Below are positions 1 through 6,476 of a DNA stretch of 18,404 nt, piece after piece; positions within the stretch are counted from its first letter, which is position 1, and each line of letters opens with the position of its first letter. Location: contig CABQLM010000042.1 of assembly GCA_902465105.1 (NCBI GenBank), forward strand, positions 1-18,404. The letters run 5' to 3'. Source of the stretch: an uncultured Collinsella sp. Its GTDB lineage: Bacteria; Actinomycetota; Coriobacteriia; Coriobacteriales; Coriobacteriaceae. Made by a program: the position numbers and the translations under genes. The notes below the pieces were generated by a model. That model had not been told where the DNA came from and did not search any database. It saw nothing but the letters and a program-made list of their open reading frames with translations.

Positions 1-131
1 TGGGGCGCGTTTCTAACGAAGCCGTAACGGCCGTTGGGCTCTTTTGGCGCCAGCCCTTCTCGACACGCACATCATGATTAATTTGCTTAAGGCAACAACT
101 TTCCCGATCGATGTCATCACCGAATCAAAAC

Positions 132-188
132 GTGTACATCAGCCACCAAAGATGCCGAAAAATGTCGTTTTTGGAGGCTGATGTACAC
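132..188. repeat. 19-bp-arm inverted repeat upstream of the phosphatidyltransferase gene
   Basis: The arms lie at 132-150 and 170-188. They begin GTGTACATCAGCC on the left and end GGCTGATGTACAC on the right. Eighteen of 19 positions pair, with a single A-A mismatch near the inner end. The 19-nt centre contains AAAAA and TTTTT tracts around TGTCG and could form a short inner stem. It lies about 60 bp upstream of the probable promoter. No T-run follows on the + strand. On the - strand the hairpin is followed only by GTTTTGATT, a poor terminator tail. It may be an operator, a terminator of something read leftwards, or a dispersed palindromic element. Confidence 0.75.
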
Positions 189-250
189 AAATGTGAGATC
201 CCGCCCCGCCAACAACACCCTCCACATGTCTGGACTCTCTATGGCTTAGC

Positions 251-279
251 TGGATAGACATCACGGGAACGGGTATAGT
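251..279 (+). promoter_or_regulatory. Probable sigma-70-type promoter
   Basis: TGGATA (251-256) and TATAGT (274-279) are separated by 17 bp. They match the -35 and -10 consensus at four and five of six positions. The predicted start point is about 30 nt before the GTG start codon at 316, which fits a short leader with the GGGGGA ribosome binding site at 305-310. Confidence 0.45.
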
Positions 280-315
280 ATCGAAAGTTTTGTCGTTTAC
301 CAGCGGGGGAGTCCT

Positions 316-1020
316 GTGGAAATCAAAAAGAAGATCAAAAAGGAGCTTATCGGCACTTCCGATTACCCGTCGAATAAGATCTTCACGATCTCCAATTTCA
401 TTACCTTTACGCGCCTTGTCCTCACGCTCGTTTTTTTGTACCTGTTTGTGACGGACAACAACCGCGTCGTCGCCATCGTGATCTATGCCATCGCCGCCTC
501 CACCGACTGGATGGACGGACAGATTGCTCGCATGACCAAGACGGTCTCGTGGCTCGGCAAAGTCATGGATCCCATCTGCGACCGCGCGCTCTTGTTTACG
601 GGCGTTCTGGGTCTGGTGGTGCGCGGCGAGTTGCCCATCTGGGTCTGCGTACTCATCATCGGTCGCGATATCTATCTGGGTATCGGTACGCTCATCGTGC
701 GCCATTACCACCGTCGCCCCATCGACGTCGTCTTTCCCGGCAAAATCGCCACAGCGTTGCTCATGACCGGCTTTTCTCTCATGTTGTTGGGCATCCCCGT
801 CGTTGATGGCTGGAACCTGCTGCCCTCCACGTTTACGGCTTTTCCGGGTCTTAACGGGAGCTCGGTGCCGCTCGGCATCTTCTTTGTCTACGGTGGCGTG
901 ATCTTCTCCATGCTCACCGCCGTAATTTACTCCGTTAAGGGCGGAGTGGCCATTAAACAGGCCATCGCGCATCCCGAGGACGAAGACATCGACTTTCTTA
1001 ACCCCGAAATCGAAGATTAA
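316..1020 (+). CDS. CDP-alcohol phosphatidyltransferase (PgsA-like membrane enzyme)
   Basis: The 234-residue protein carries the full family signature D-x2-DG-x2-AR-x8-G-x3-D-x3-D at residues 64-89 (D64, D67, G68, A71, R72, G81, D85, D89). These residues bind the metal and the CDP group when a phosphatidyl group is transferred from CDP-diacylglycerol to an alcohol. The rest is strongly hydrophobic, with about five or six membrane spans (near 30-45, 50-62, 92-115, 140-160 and 185-205). The usual product in this family position is phosphatidylglycerolphosphate, but the acceptor (glycerol phosphate, inositol phosphate or phosphatidylglycerol) cannot be read from sequence. The start is GTG with a GGGGGA ribosome binding site 5 nt upstream. 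It is the first gene of a run of five on this strand. A pgsA paralogue lies a few genes before garA in Mycobacterium tuberculosis, a similar neighbourhood. Confidence 0.88.
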   Translation: MEIKKKIKKELIGTSDYPSNKIFTISNFITFTRLVLTLVFLYLFVTDNNRVVAIVIYAIAASTDWMDGQIARMTKTVSWLGKVMDPICDRALLFTGVLGLVVRGELPIWVCVLIIGRDIYLGIGTLIVRHYHRRPIDVVFPGKIATALLMTGFSLMLLGIPVVDGWNLLPSTFTAFPGLNGSSVPLGIFFVYGGVIFSMLTAVIYSVKGGVAIKQAIAHPEDEDIDFLNPEIED

Positions 1021-1085
1021 GTCATTGGGGTATCATTACGTACAGTTCATTTTTTGCGGTCCAGCCGCGATAGTTAGGGGTTGTC

Positions 1086-1520
1086 ATGGACAACATGGTT
1101 AATAACGTGCCTCAGAACGATAAGACTGCCGACGCAACCTGCGTCTTCCGTGTGCCTTCGAGCGACGTTACCGTTCCCGATCTTATGGCGAACGTTCGCA
1201 TCACTGCTCCCGTTCTGTCTATTGTCAAGGGACCGCAGACCGGTGCTGCCTTTGAACTCGAAGACGATGTGACCACCATCGGCCGCGATCCTGCGAACGG
1301 CATCTTCCTCAATGACATGACCGTTTCGCGCAGCCACGCGCGCATTATTCGCGAGGGCCTCGGCGCTCGCATCGAGGACTTGGGCTCGCTCAATGGCACC
1401 TGGGTCGACGGTGCCATCGTCAATGCAGCCCCGCTGCACGACGGATCCTCAGTCCAGATAGGTACGTTCACGCTCATCTACCACGAGAGCACGCCGGAGC
1501 GCATCGAAACCGGTGAATAG
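1086..1520 (+). CDS. FHA-domain protein, GarA/OdhI-like
   Basis: The 144-residue protein has a C-terminal forkhead-associated domain (about 42-132) with all the phosphothreonine-binding landmarks: G66-R67, S81-R82-x-H84 and S101-x-N103-G104-T105. The N-terminal tail holds ATCVFR at 17-22, which resembles the ETTSVFR phosphorylation motif of mycobacterial GarA and corynebacterial OdhI. Those proteins, when unphosphorylated, bind and inhibit 2-oxoglutarate-using enzymes, and phosphorylation makes the tail bind its own FHA domain. Only one of the two motif threonines (T18) is kept here; the other position is alanine. The ATG at 1086 follows TTAGGGG with good spacing. The MerR gene begins 3 nt after the stop, matching the garA-Rv1828 order of mycobacteria. 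The partner enzymes in this organism are not known from this window. Confidence 0.88.
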   Translation: MDNMVNNVPQNDKTADATCVFRVPSSDVTVPDLMANVRITAPVLSIVKGPQTGAAFELEDDVTTIGRDPANGIFLNDMTVSRSHARIIREGLGARIEDLGSLNGTWVDGAIVNAAPLHDGSSVQIGTFTLIYHESTPERIETGE

Positions 1521-1523
1521 GGC

Positions 1524-2408
1524 ATGGCCGAACGCAACTATCTGAGTATCGGCCAAGTCGTCAACCTGCTTCGAGGCGCATACCCCGATCTTTCGAACTC
1601 AAAAATCAGATTTTTAGAAGATGAGGGGCTCATTACCCCTCATCGTACGCCTAAGGGGTATCGCCAGTACTCCAAGGAGGACGTTGACCGTCTGGAGGTC
1701 ATTCTGCACCTACAGAAGACCCGCTACATGCCGCTCAACGTGATCAAGCAACGCCTGGAAAACGCTACAGATCTTTCCACGCTTGCCTACGAGGTGGGTC
1801 TGCTGTCCGACGTTCCGCTCAAGACGGAACCAAAGGAAACCAAGCAGAAACTGCATCCCATCGAGACCATTCCGGATATGTTGGGTGTCGAGATCTCGTT
1901 TATTCGCTCCTTGGCCGAAAACGACCTCATTCGCATTATCAAGAGCCCGCAGAACCGTGAGCTCGTCGACGGGCGCGATTTTCCGATTATCCGCTACTGT
2001 TCCGAGCTGTCACGCTTCCATATCGAGCCGCGAAACCTTCGCCAGTACGTATCATCGGCCAACCGCGAGTCTTCGATGTTCGAGCAAGTGCTCGTGAGCA
2101 TGCTTGGCATGGACACGTCCGATGACGAACGCGATGCCAAGCTCGAACGCGCGTTTAAAAAACTCCATGACTTAACCGAAGGCGTTCATACTGCATTACT
2201 CAAAAATCGCGTGTTTGAGTCACTCAATGCCGTGGTTGAAGATGCAGACATTGACGCTCTCGATGAGGAAATCGCCCGATCCGAATCTTCCAAAGTCAAG
2301 AACGAAGAGCCAGCCAAACCCGTAACGATGGTTAGCGAGGATTCCCTCGTGCAGCCTCTCAAGGTTGTCGCCCCTTTACATTCTGACCCCGCAACCGCGG
2401 GTAAATAA
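1524..2408 (+). CDS. MerR-family transcriptional regulator (Rv1828-like)
   Basis: The N-terminal 75 residues form a MerR winged helix-turn-helix: YLSIGQVV, then SKIRFLEDEGLI at 26-37, KGYRQYS at 44-50 and a wing-helix segment to about 80. The remaining 200 residues are an alpha-helical region lacking the cysteine pattern of metal-sensing MerR proteins. Their tail is charged and probably flexible (about 245-294). At 294 residues it is longer than typical MerR regulators and resembles the actinobacterial type found beside garA. The start codon lies 3 nt after the FHA gene stop, so the two are almost certainly co-translated. The target promoter and signal are not visible here. Confidence 0.88.
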   Translation: MAERNYLSIGQVVNLLRGAYPDLSNSKIRFLEDEGLITPHRTPKGYRQYSKEDVDRLEVILHLQKTRYMPLNVIKQRLENATDLSTLAYEVGLLSDVPLKTEPKETKQKLHPIETIPDMLGVEISFIRSLAENDLIRIIKSPQNRELVDGRDFPIIRYCSELSRFHIEPRNLRQYVSSANRESSMFEQVLVSMLGMDTSDDERDAKLERAFKKLHDLTEGVHTALLKNRVFESLNAVVEDADIDALDEEIARSESSKVKNEEPAKPVTMVSEDSLVQPLKVVAPLHSDPATAGK

Positions 2409-2446
2409 CCCTGCCGTTTTGCCGGCTCTCCCTGAAAGGTCACGCC

Positions 2447-2977
2447 ATGTACGACTTCGAATCTCACATCGTCGACATCCCCGACTACCCAGAGCCCGGA
2501 GTCGTCTTTAAGGACATCACGCCGCTCTTTAGCAATCCCGAATCGCTTAAAGCCATGGTCGACGCGCTAACGGAGCATTTCGCCAGCATGGGCATCACTA
2601 AGGTTGTAGGCCCCGAGGCTCGCGGCTTTATGGTAGGCGTGCCTGTCGCCGTGGCACTCGGCGCCGGTTTTATTCCTGCACGTAAACCTGGAAAACTGCC
2701 ACGTGAGACCGTTAGCCAGGGATACGAACTCGAATATGGAACCGATTCGATTGAGATCCACGCCGATGCCATCAGCTCTAAAGATACCGTGTTGATTCTT
2801 GATGACTTGATCGCGACAGGCGGAACCGTAGAGGCAACAGGTAAACTTGTGCGGGATATGGGCGCAAAGCTCGTAGGTTATGGTTGTATCCTTGAGCTTG
2901 CGTTTCTTAATCCGCGCAAGAAGCTCACCCCGCCCGAGGACGATGTTGAGCTCTTTAGCCTGGTGACGGTCGACTAG
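2447..2977 (+). CDS. apt: Adenine phosphoribosyltransferase
   Basis: The 176-residue protein is full length for Apt, which makes AMP from adenine and PRPP in purine salvage in the cytosol. The N-terminal PDYPEPGVVFKDITPL region (12-27), GPEARGF (55-61), RKPGKLPRET (79-88) and the PRPP-binding motif VLILDDLIATGGT (115-127) are all present. The ATG is preceded by GAAAGG at 2434-2439. It sits 38 bp after the merR-like gene and 32 bp before the NlpC/P60 gene, on the same strand. I see no separate terminator between them, so it may share their transcript. Confidence 0.96.
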   Translation: MYDFESHIVDIPDYPEPGVVFKDITPLFSNPESLKAMVDALTEHFASMGITKVVGPEARGFMVGVPVAVALGAGFIPARKPGKLPRETVSQGYELEYGTDSIEIHADAISSKDTVLILDDLIATGGTVEATGKLVRDMGAKLVGYGCILELAFLNPRKKLTPPEDDVELFSLVTVD

Positions 2978-3009
2978 CCGTTACCATTCGATACTGGAAA
3001 GGAAGCTAC

Positions 3010-4152
3010 ATGCGCACAGCAAACACGCACAAAAATATGGCACGCTGCGCAGCTACGGCAACCCTCGCTTGTGTTTTAGGCTTGGGGCTCACGGCTCCGG
3101 CCTATGCCGATACCGCGTCCGACCTTGCCGCTGCTCGTTCCAAACTCGAGCAGATCGGTACGCAAACTCAACAAATCTACGACGAGCTTGCTACTCAGAC
3201 GCAGGCTCTCGATCAGACTGCTGGCGAGATTACGCAAAAGCAGCAGGAAATTGCCGACGGTCAGGCAAAGCTTTCGACCTATGTTGCCGGCGAGTACAAG
3301 ACCGGCGGTCTGAGCCTGCTCCAGGTTCTGACAGGCGTCGACGATCTGGGCGACATGCTCAACCGACTGTTCTATTACGGCAAGGTCTCAGATAAGCAGG
3401 CCCAGACCATTCAAGAGGTCAAAGAGCTTAAGCAGCAGCTCACCGATAAGCAGTCAGAGCAGAAGAAGAACGTCGCCGCTACGCAGAAAAAGGTCGACGA
3501 ACTTAACGCTCAACAGGCGGAGGCCCAGAGCGTTGTTAATTCGCTCGATTCGAAGCTGCAGGCTGAACTCGCCGCTGAAGCTGAGAAGAATGCCGCACTC
3601 CAGGCCGGAATCAGCGCGAGTACTGCCGAAAAGGCCACGGTGAATGCCGAGACCGCTGGTGCCACCGAGAATTCAAACAACAATTCAGGGTCTAACGGTT
3701 CCGCCAACGCAAACACCAATAATGGCCAGTCGAACAATAACCAAAGCGGTAATACACAGTCTAAACCTTCTACGCAGCAGCCCGCTAAGCCCACTCCGAC
3801 TCCCTCCACGCCGAACCAGTCCGTTGATGGCGGTAGCGTCGTTTCGCGCGCGTATAGCAAACTAGGATGCGCTTACTCCTGGGGCGGCATTGGCCCGAAC
3901 AGCTTTGACTGCTCCGGATTTGTGAGCTACTGCCTCACCGGTCGCTACTGCCGTCTGGGCACTACCGGCACCTTCATGGGTTGGACCCGAGTTTCCGACC
4001 CTCAGCCGGGCGACGTTGTGGTTAACTCCTACCACACCGGAATCTACATTGGTAACGGCCAGATGATTCATGCGTCGGACTATAACACGGGCGTTATCAT
4101 CAGCTCAGTTGCCGCTGGCATGAATAACAACTATATCTTCGTACGCTACTAA
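3010..4152 (+). CDS. Secreted coiled-coil NlpC/P60 peptidoglycan hydrolase
   Basis: The 380-residue protein starts with a signal peptide (positive residues to R12, hydrophobic 13-30, likely cut after the APAYA at 29-33). Residues 35-205 are a long Gln/Lys/Ala-rich coiled coil like the PcsB/CwlO regulatory region. Residues 217-275 form a low-complexity Asn/Ser/Gly then Pro/Thr linker. The C-terminal 105 residues are an NlpC/P60 domain with catalytic Cys301 in FDCSGF, His342 in YHTGIYIG and a third polar residue, His354, in MIHASD. Such enzymes cut peptide stems of peptidoglycan, often during daughter-cell separation, and in relatives the coiled coil holds the enzyme inactive until a divisome partner such as FtsEX acts. 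No FtsEX gene is in the window. GGAAAGGAAG lies just upstream of the ATG, and a terminator follows. Confidence 0.92.
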   Translation: MRTANTHKNMARCAATATLACVLGLGLTAPAYADTASDLAAARSKLEQIGTQTQQIYDELATQTQALDQTAGEITQKQQEIADGQAKLSTYVAGEYKTGGLSLLQVLTGVDDLGDMLNRLFYYGKVSDKQAQTIQEVKELKQQLTDKQSEQKKNVAATQKKVDELNAQQAEAQSVVNSLDSKLQAELAAEAEKNAALQAGISASTAEKATVNAETAGATENSNNNSGSNGSANANTNNGQSNNNQSGNTQSKPSTQQPAKPTPTPSTPNQSVDGGSVVSRAYSKLGCAYSWGGIGPNSFDCSGFVSYCLTGRYCRLGTTGTFMGWTRVSDPQPGDVVVNSYHTGIYIGNGQMIHASDYNTGVIISSVAAGMNNNYIFVRY

Positions 4153-4177
4153 ACCAACTTTTGCAGTAAGCACACAT

Positions 4178-4215
4178 AGACCTCGTGGCTTTTAGTCGCG
4201 AGGTCTTTTCTTTTG
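4178..4215 (+). terminator. Rho-independent terminator after the NlpC/P60 gene
   Basis: AGACCTCG (4178-4185) pairs perfectly with CGAGGTCT (4199-4206) across a 13-nt loop, followed by a TTTTCTTTT tract. It lies 25 nt after the stop codon and closes the left + strand gene run. Confidence 0.88.
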
Positions 4216-4241
4216 TCTGTACAGCATGTCTTGATATCAGG

Positions 4242-4274
4242 ACCGCTATCTAGTATTCAAAACTAGATAGCGGT
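4242..4274. promoter_or_regulatory. Perfect 13-bp inverted repeat, probable operator of degV
   Basis: ACCGCTATCTAGT (4242-4254) and ACTAGATAGCGGT (4262-4274) are perfect inverse complements with a 7-nt centre. The right arm touches the probable -35 box of the degV promoter. No T-run follows, which argues against a terminator. The inner half-site ATCTAGT/ACTAGAT reappears in the promoter of the nearby DUF1836 regulator gene, so that regulator is the likely binder (inference). Confidence 0.65.
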
Positions 4275-4301
4275 TTAAACTATCAATAAGATAGCTATAA
4301 T
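4274..4301 (+). promoter_or_regulatory. Promoter of the degV-family gene
   Basis: A perfect -10 box TATAAT (4296-4301) is preceded at 16 bp by TTTAAA (4274-4279), a four-of-six -35 match. It lies 29 nt before the start codon. The inverted repeat at 4242-4274 overlaps the edge of the -35 box. Confidence 0.65.
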
Positions 4302-4330
4302 TGTTGGAGATCGATTAGAAAGGACCCTCT

Positions 4331-5197
4331 ATGAGTTGGGCACTTGTCTCCGATTCGAGCTGCAATCTCCGCGATTGGCAACCAACCGCTCCCCATACCT
4401 CTTTTGCATTTGCGCCCCTTACAATTCGAGTGGGGGAGCGTGAGTTTGTCGATGACATCACGCTCGACGTTCACGAGCTCAATTGCGCCGTACAAGCGGA
4501 GACGAGCGCTTCTTCGAGCGCCTGTCCGAGCGTTGGCGATTGGGCCGAGCTCTTTAAGCTTGCCGATAAGACAATCTGCATGCCTATCTCTGAGGGCGTA
4601 TCAGGCAGCTACAATGCCGCTGCCACAGCGCGAGATTTGGTACTTGCCGAGGAACCGAACCGACAGATTCATCTAGTCAATTCGCGCGCAGCTGGAGGCA
4701 AAATGGATCTGATCTTCTTGCTGTTTGACCGCTACCTCGCAAGCAATCCAGACGTTTCTTTTGAGGAAGCTTGCAACTATTTTGATGAGCTGGAACAGAA
4801 CAGTAAGATCCTTTTCAGCCTGTGCAATTACGCAAATCTCGCTAAGGCCGGACGTATTCCCAAGGCTGCCGGGGTCATCGCCAATAAACTCAATATTCGA
4901 GTTTTAGGCACAGCAAGCGAGGCAGGGGAGATTAAGCTCGTTGGTCACACCCGCGGCGAAAAGAAGATGCTTGGCAAGATTGTCGAGACCATGGAGACCG
5001 ACGGTTTTGCCGGCGGAGAAGTCGTCATCGACCATGTCGAGAATGAGGCAGGCGCCCAGGCACTTGCCAGTCGCATTGTGGAGCACTGGCCCGGCTCAAA
5101 GAGCATTATCATGCCCTGCAACGGGCTGGATTCATACTATGCCGAGATGAACGGCCTCATTATCGGCTACGGCATGGGCGTGGCTTCGGGTCGATAA
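4331..5197 (+). CDS. DegV-family fatty-acid-binding protein
   Basis: The 288-residue protein has the DegV fold landmarks: the N-terminal VSDSSCNL (6-13), the SSACPSVGDW region corresponding to the usual TSxPS-G motif (62-71), ISEGVSGSYNAA (86-97), and a C-terminal domain ending in the NGL..GYGMGVASG segment. DegV proteins bind a single fatty acid. In Firmicutes some act as FakB subunits that present fatty acids to the kinase FakA, but no fakA is visible here, so that role is only possible. The ATG follows AAAGGA with 7-nt spacing. The gene has its own promoter and palindromic site upstream and a strong hairpin downstream, and it faces a DUF1836 regulator gene. A decayed paralogue lies on the far side of that regulator. 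Confidence 0.9.
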   Translation: MSWALVSDSSCNLRDWQPTAPHTSFAFAPLTIRVGEREFVDDITLDVHELNCAVQAETSASSSACPSVGDWAELFKLADKTICMPISEGVSGSYNAAATARDLVLAEEPNRQIHLVNSRAAGGKMDLIFLLFDRYLASNPDVSFEEACNYFDELEQNSKILFSLCNYANLAKAGRIPKAAGVIANKLNIRVLGTASEAGEIKLVGHTRGEKKMLGKIVETMETDGFAGGEVVIDHVENEAGAQALASRIVEHWPGSKSIIMPCNGLDSYYAEMNGLIIGYGMGVASGR

Positions 5198-5214
5198 CGT
5201 CAAACTGAACAAAT

Positions 5215-5260
5215 ACACGGGCGGGACAAAGTGGTTGGTGGCTCTTTGTCCCGCCCGTGT
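5215..5260. terminator. 17-bp-stem hairpin between convergent genes
   Basis: Positions 5215-5231 pair perfectly with 5244-5260 across a 12-nt loop (arm begins ACACGGGCGGG). It sits between the stops of the degV gene (5197) and the DUF1836 gene (5271), which are read towards each other. A short TTTT follows on the + strand and TATTTG on the - strand. The position and very strong stem suggest a bidirectional terminator, though the U-tracts are short. Confidence 0.78.
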
Positions 5261-5270
5261 TTTACGTCGG

Positions 5271-5882
5271 TTAGCTATTAAACCCGTTGAACTTAAGATA
5301 GCTCATCAGGTATGCCTTCGATACAAACGAGGAAACCGCACTGCGCACAAGCAATGACTCGCGTGTGACCTGATGCGCTGTATCGGGAACGGGAACCTGC
5401 TCAATTGAAAACGCCGAGCGGAGCGATGCCTCGAGCTGGTCGACGACATAATCAAAGGCAGTCGGAGCATCGTAGCTCAAACGCTGAATGTTGAAGAGTG
5501 CCTGAACGGCAGCAATAGGCAGTACCTGCTTAAATACGCAGATGGCAATGAGGCGTGCGATTTGCTCGCGACCATATTGCTTTTTAACCGGAGCCGGTAC
5601 TAGACCAACCTTAACGTAGTTATTGATCATCGAAGGCGTAATGACGGGCTGCTCCACGCAAATCGAAAGCGGTTCCATCCACAGCTCGATATATTCGATG
5701 ACCTGGTCACGGTAGAGTGTTACGTTGGGCAACTGATCATAGCGTGGCAAGCTGAGCGTATTGAGTTTGCGGACCATATCGGATTGAATAAATGCATCAG
5801 GTAGCACCGTAGGTTGAATATCTTCTGGTTTAATGCAGACCGACGTATCCGACATGGGAATGACGTGTTTAACGTGGTTCAT
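5271..5882 (-). CDS. DUF1836-family regulator beside degV
   Basis: The 203-residue protein matches my recollection of DUF1836: LPRYDQLPNVTLYRDQV at about 46-62, then a MerR-like helix-turn-helix segment ITPSMINNYVKVGLVPAP (about 82-99), KKQYGREQIARLI (100-112) and a helical effector part. Families with this pattern often neighbour degV genes and are thought to be transcription regulators; the ligand is unknown. The ATG at 5882 is preceded by GGAGGAA, which decides the start over a later Met at residue 10. A palindrome lies within its promoter, suggesting self-control. The gene is convergent with the intact degV and divergent from the broken degV copy. Family assignment is from memory of the motif, not from a search. 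Confidence 0.72.
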   Translation of the reverse strand: MNHVKHVIPMSDTSVCIKPEDIQPTVLPDAFIQSDMVRKLNTLSLPRYDQLPNVTLYRDQVIEYIELWMEPLSICVEQPVITPSMINNYVKVGLVPAPVKKQYGREQIARLIAICVFKQVLPIAAVQALFNIQRLSYDAPTAFDYVVDQLEASLRSAFSIEQVPVPDTAHQVTRESLLVRSAVSSFVSKAYLMSYLKFNGFNS

Positions 5883-5906
5883 AAGGTTCCTCCGTTCGTT
5901 ATCAAT

Positions 5907-5927
5907 ATTTTATTCTAGATAATCTAG
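5907..5927 (-). promoter_or_regulatory. Promoter -10 and CTAGAT-A-ATCTAG palindrome of the DUF1836 gene
   Basis: On the - strand, TAAAAT (5907-5912) is a five-of-six -10 match, 24 nt before the DUF1836 start codon. Immediately upstream, within the -35/-10 spacer, lies the palindrome CTAGATAATCTAG (5915-5927). Its outer heptamer ATCTAGT (5922-5928) is identical to the half-site upstream of the intact degV. A repressor bound here would block RNA polymerase. The -35 box is not clear. Confidence 0.5.
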
Positions 5928-5958
5928 TTTTGCATACCACATATAGGGTGTTCTTTAA

Positions 5959-6376
5959 GACATTGCCGTCATACAGGTTCTACTGCCCTTTAAAGAAAAA
6001 ATTGCATCGTCGACGAGTTGCTCAAGCGTAGGGGAGTGGGCCAAGCTGTTTAGGCATGCCGATAAGACGATTTGCATGCCCATTTCGGAGGTCGTCTCGG
6101 GCAGCTTTAATGCCGCCGCAACCGTCCGGGATATAGTTCTCGCAGGGGATCAGCATCGGCAGATCTATCTCGTTAATTCACGTGGCGCCGGTGCAAAACT
6201 CGATTTGATCTTCATACTATTCGATAGGTACCTAAAGAATAATCCCCATGTATCATTTGAAGAAGCGTGTGCCTATTTTGAGCAGCTGAAAGAGCATAGC
6301 AAACTGCTATTACGCCGAAATGAACGGCATGACCGTCGGTTTTGGCTGGGGACCGGCCGCAGGATCGCTGGTTTAA
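5959..6376 (+). pseudogene. Decayed second degV copy (N-terminal and internal deletions)
   Basis: From 5959 the frame reads DegV-like sequence through SSVGEW, MPISEVVSGSFNAAAT and FDRYL up to about 6303. Over 80 residues, 58 match the intact DegV at 4331-5197. The frame then jumps: starting at 6308 in another frame the sequence reads YYAEMNGMTVGFGWG and ends at TAA 6374-6376. That is the normal DegV C-terminus. About 108 codons corresponding to residues 160-268 of the intact protein are missing, and the junction is out of frame. There is no start codon and about 40 N-terminal residues are gone. The open frame running on from 6076 to 6546 is a by-product of this frameshift and overlaps trxB. 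The remnant diverges from the DUF1836 gene, suggesting that both copies once flanked their regulator. Confidence 0.88.
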
Positions 6377-6390
6377 GCCTACTCATCAAT

Positions 6391-6436
6391 ATTGCCCTGC
6401 GACAAGGAGCTATCGGCGCCTACGTAGCAGGGCAAT
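6391..6436. repeat. 10-bp inverted repeat between the degV remnant and trxB
   Basis: ATTGCCCTGC (6391-6400) and GCAGGGCAAT (6427-6436) pair perfectly across a 26-nt loop containing GGCGCC and TACGTA. A run of seven A follows at 6439-6445. This gives no U-tract after the hairpin in either direction of transcription, so it is not a standard terminator. It lies 38 nt beyond the trxB stop codon. Confidence 0.6.
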
Positions 6437-6476
6437 ACAAAAAAATATCAACCTTACATAAGATATATTATCGTAC

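Larger units (their letters stand above)
1..315. other. Upstream non-coding stretch with no identifiable gene
   Basis: I find no convincing gene here. A frame open from the window edge to a TGA at 75-77 could be the last 24 codons of an upstream + strand gene, but its residues match nothing I recognise. The stretch holds the large inverted repeat at 132-188 and a probable promoter for the next gene at 251-279. A minus-strand open frame starting beyond 900 and running to 139 is antisense to the phosphatidyltransferase gene and has low-complexity, charged composition, so I treat it as a shadow. Confidence 0.5.

Noticed and set aside
1..77. C-terminal end of an upstream + strand gene
   Set aside because: A frame is open to TGA at 75-77, but 24 residues without recognisable motif are too little to support a gene.
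4242..4274. Perfect inverted repeat as a terminator
   Set aside because: A genuine terminator already lies at 4178-4215, no T-run follows this repeat, and it overlaps the degV promoter, so an operator fits better.
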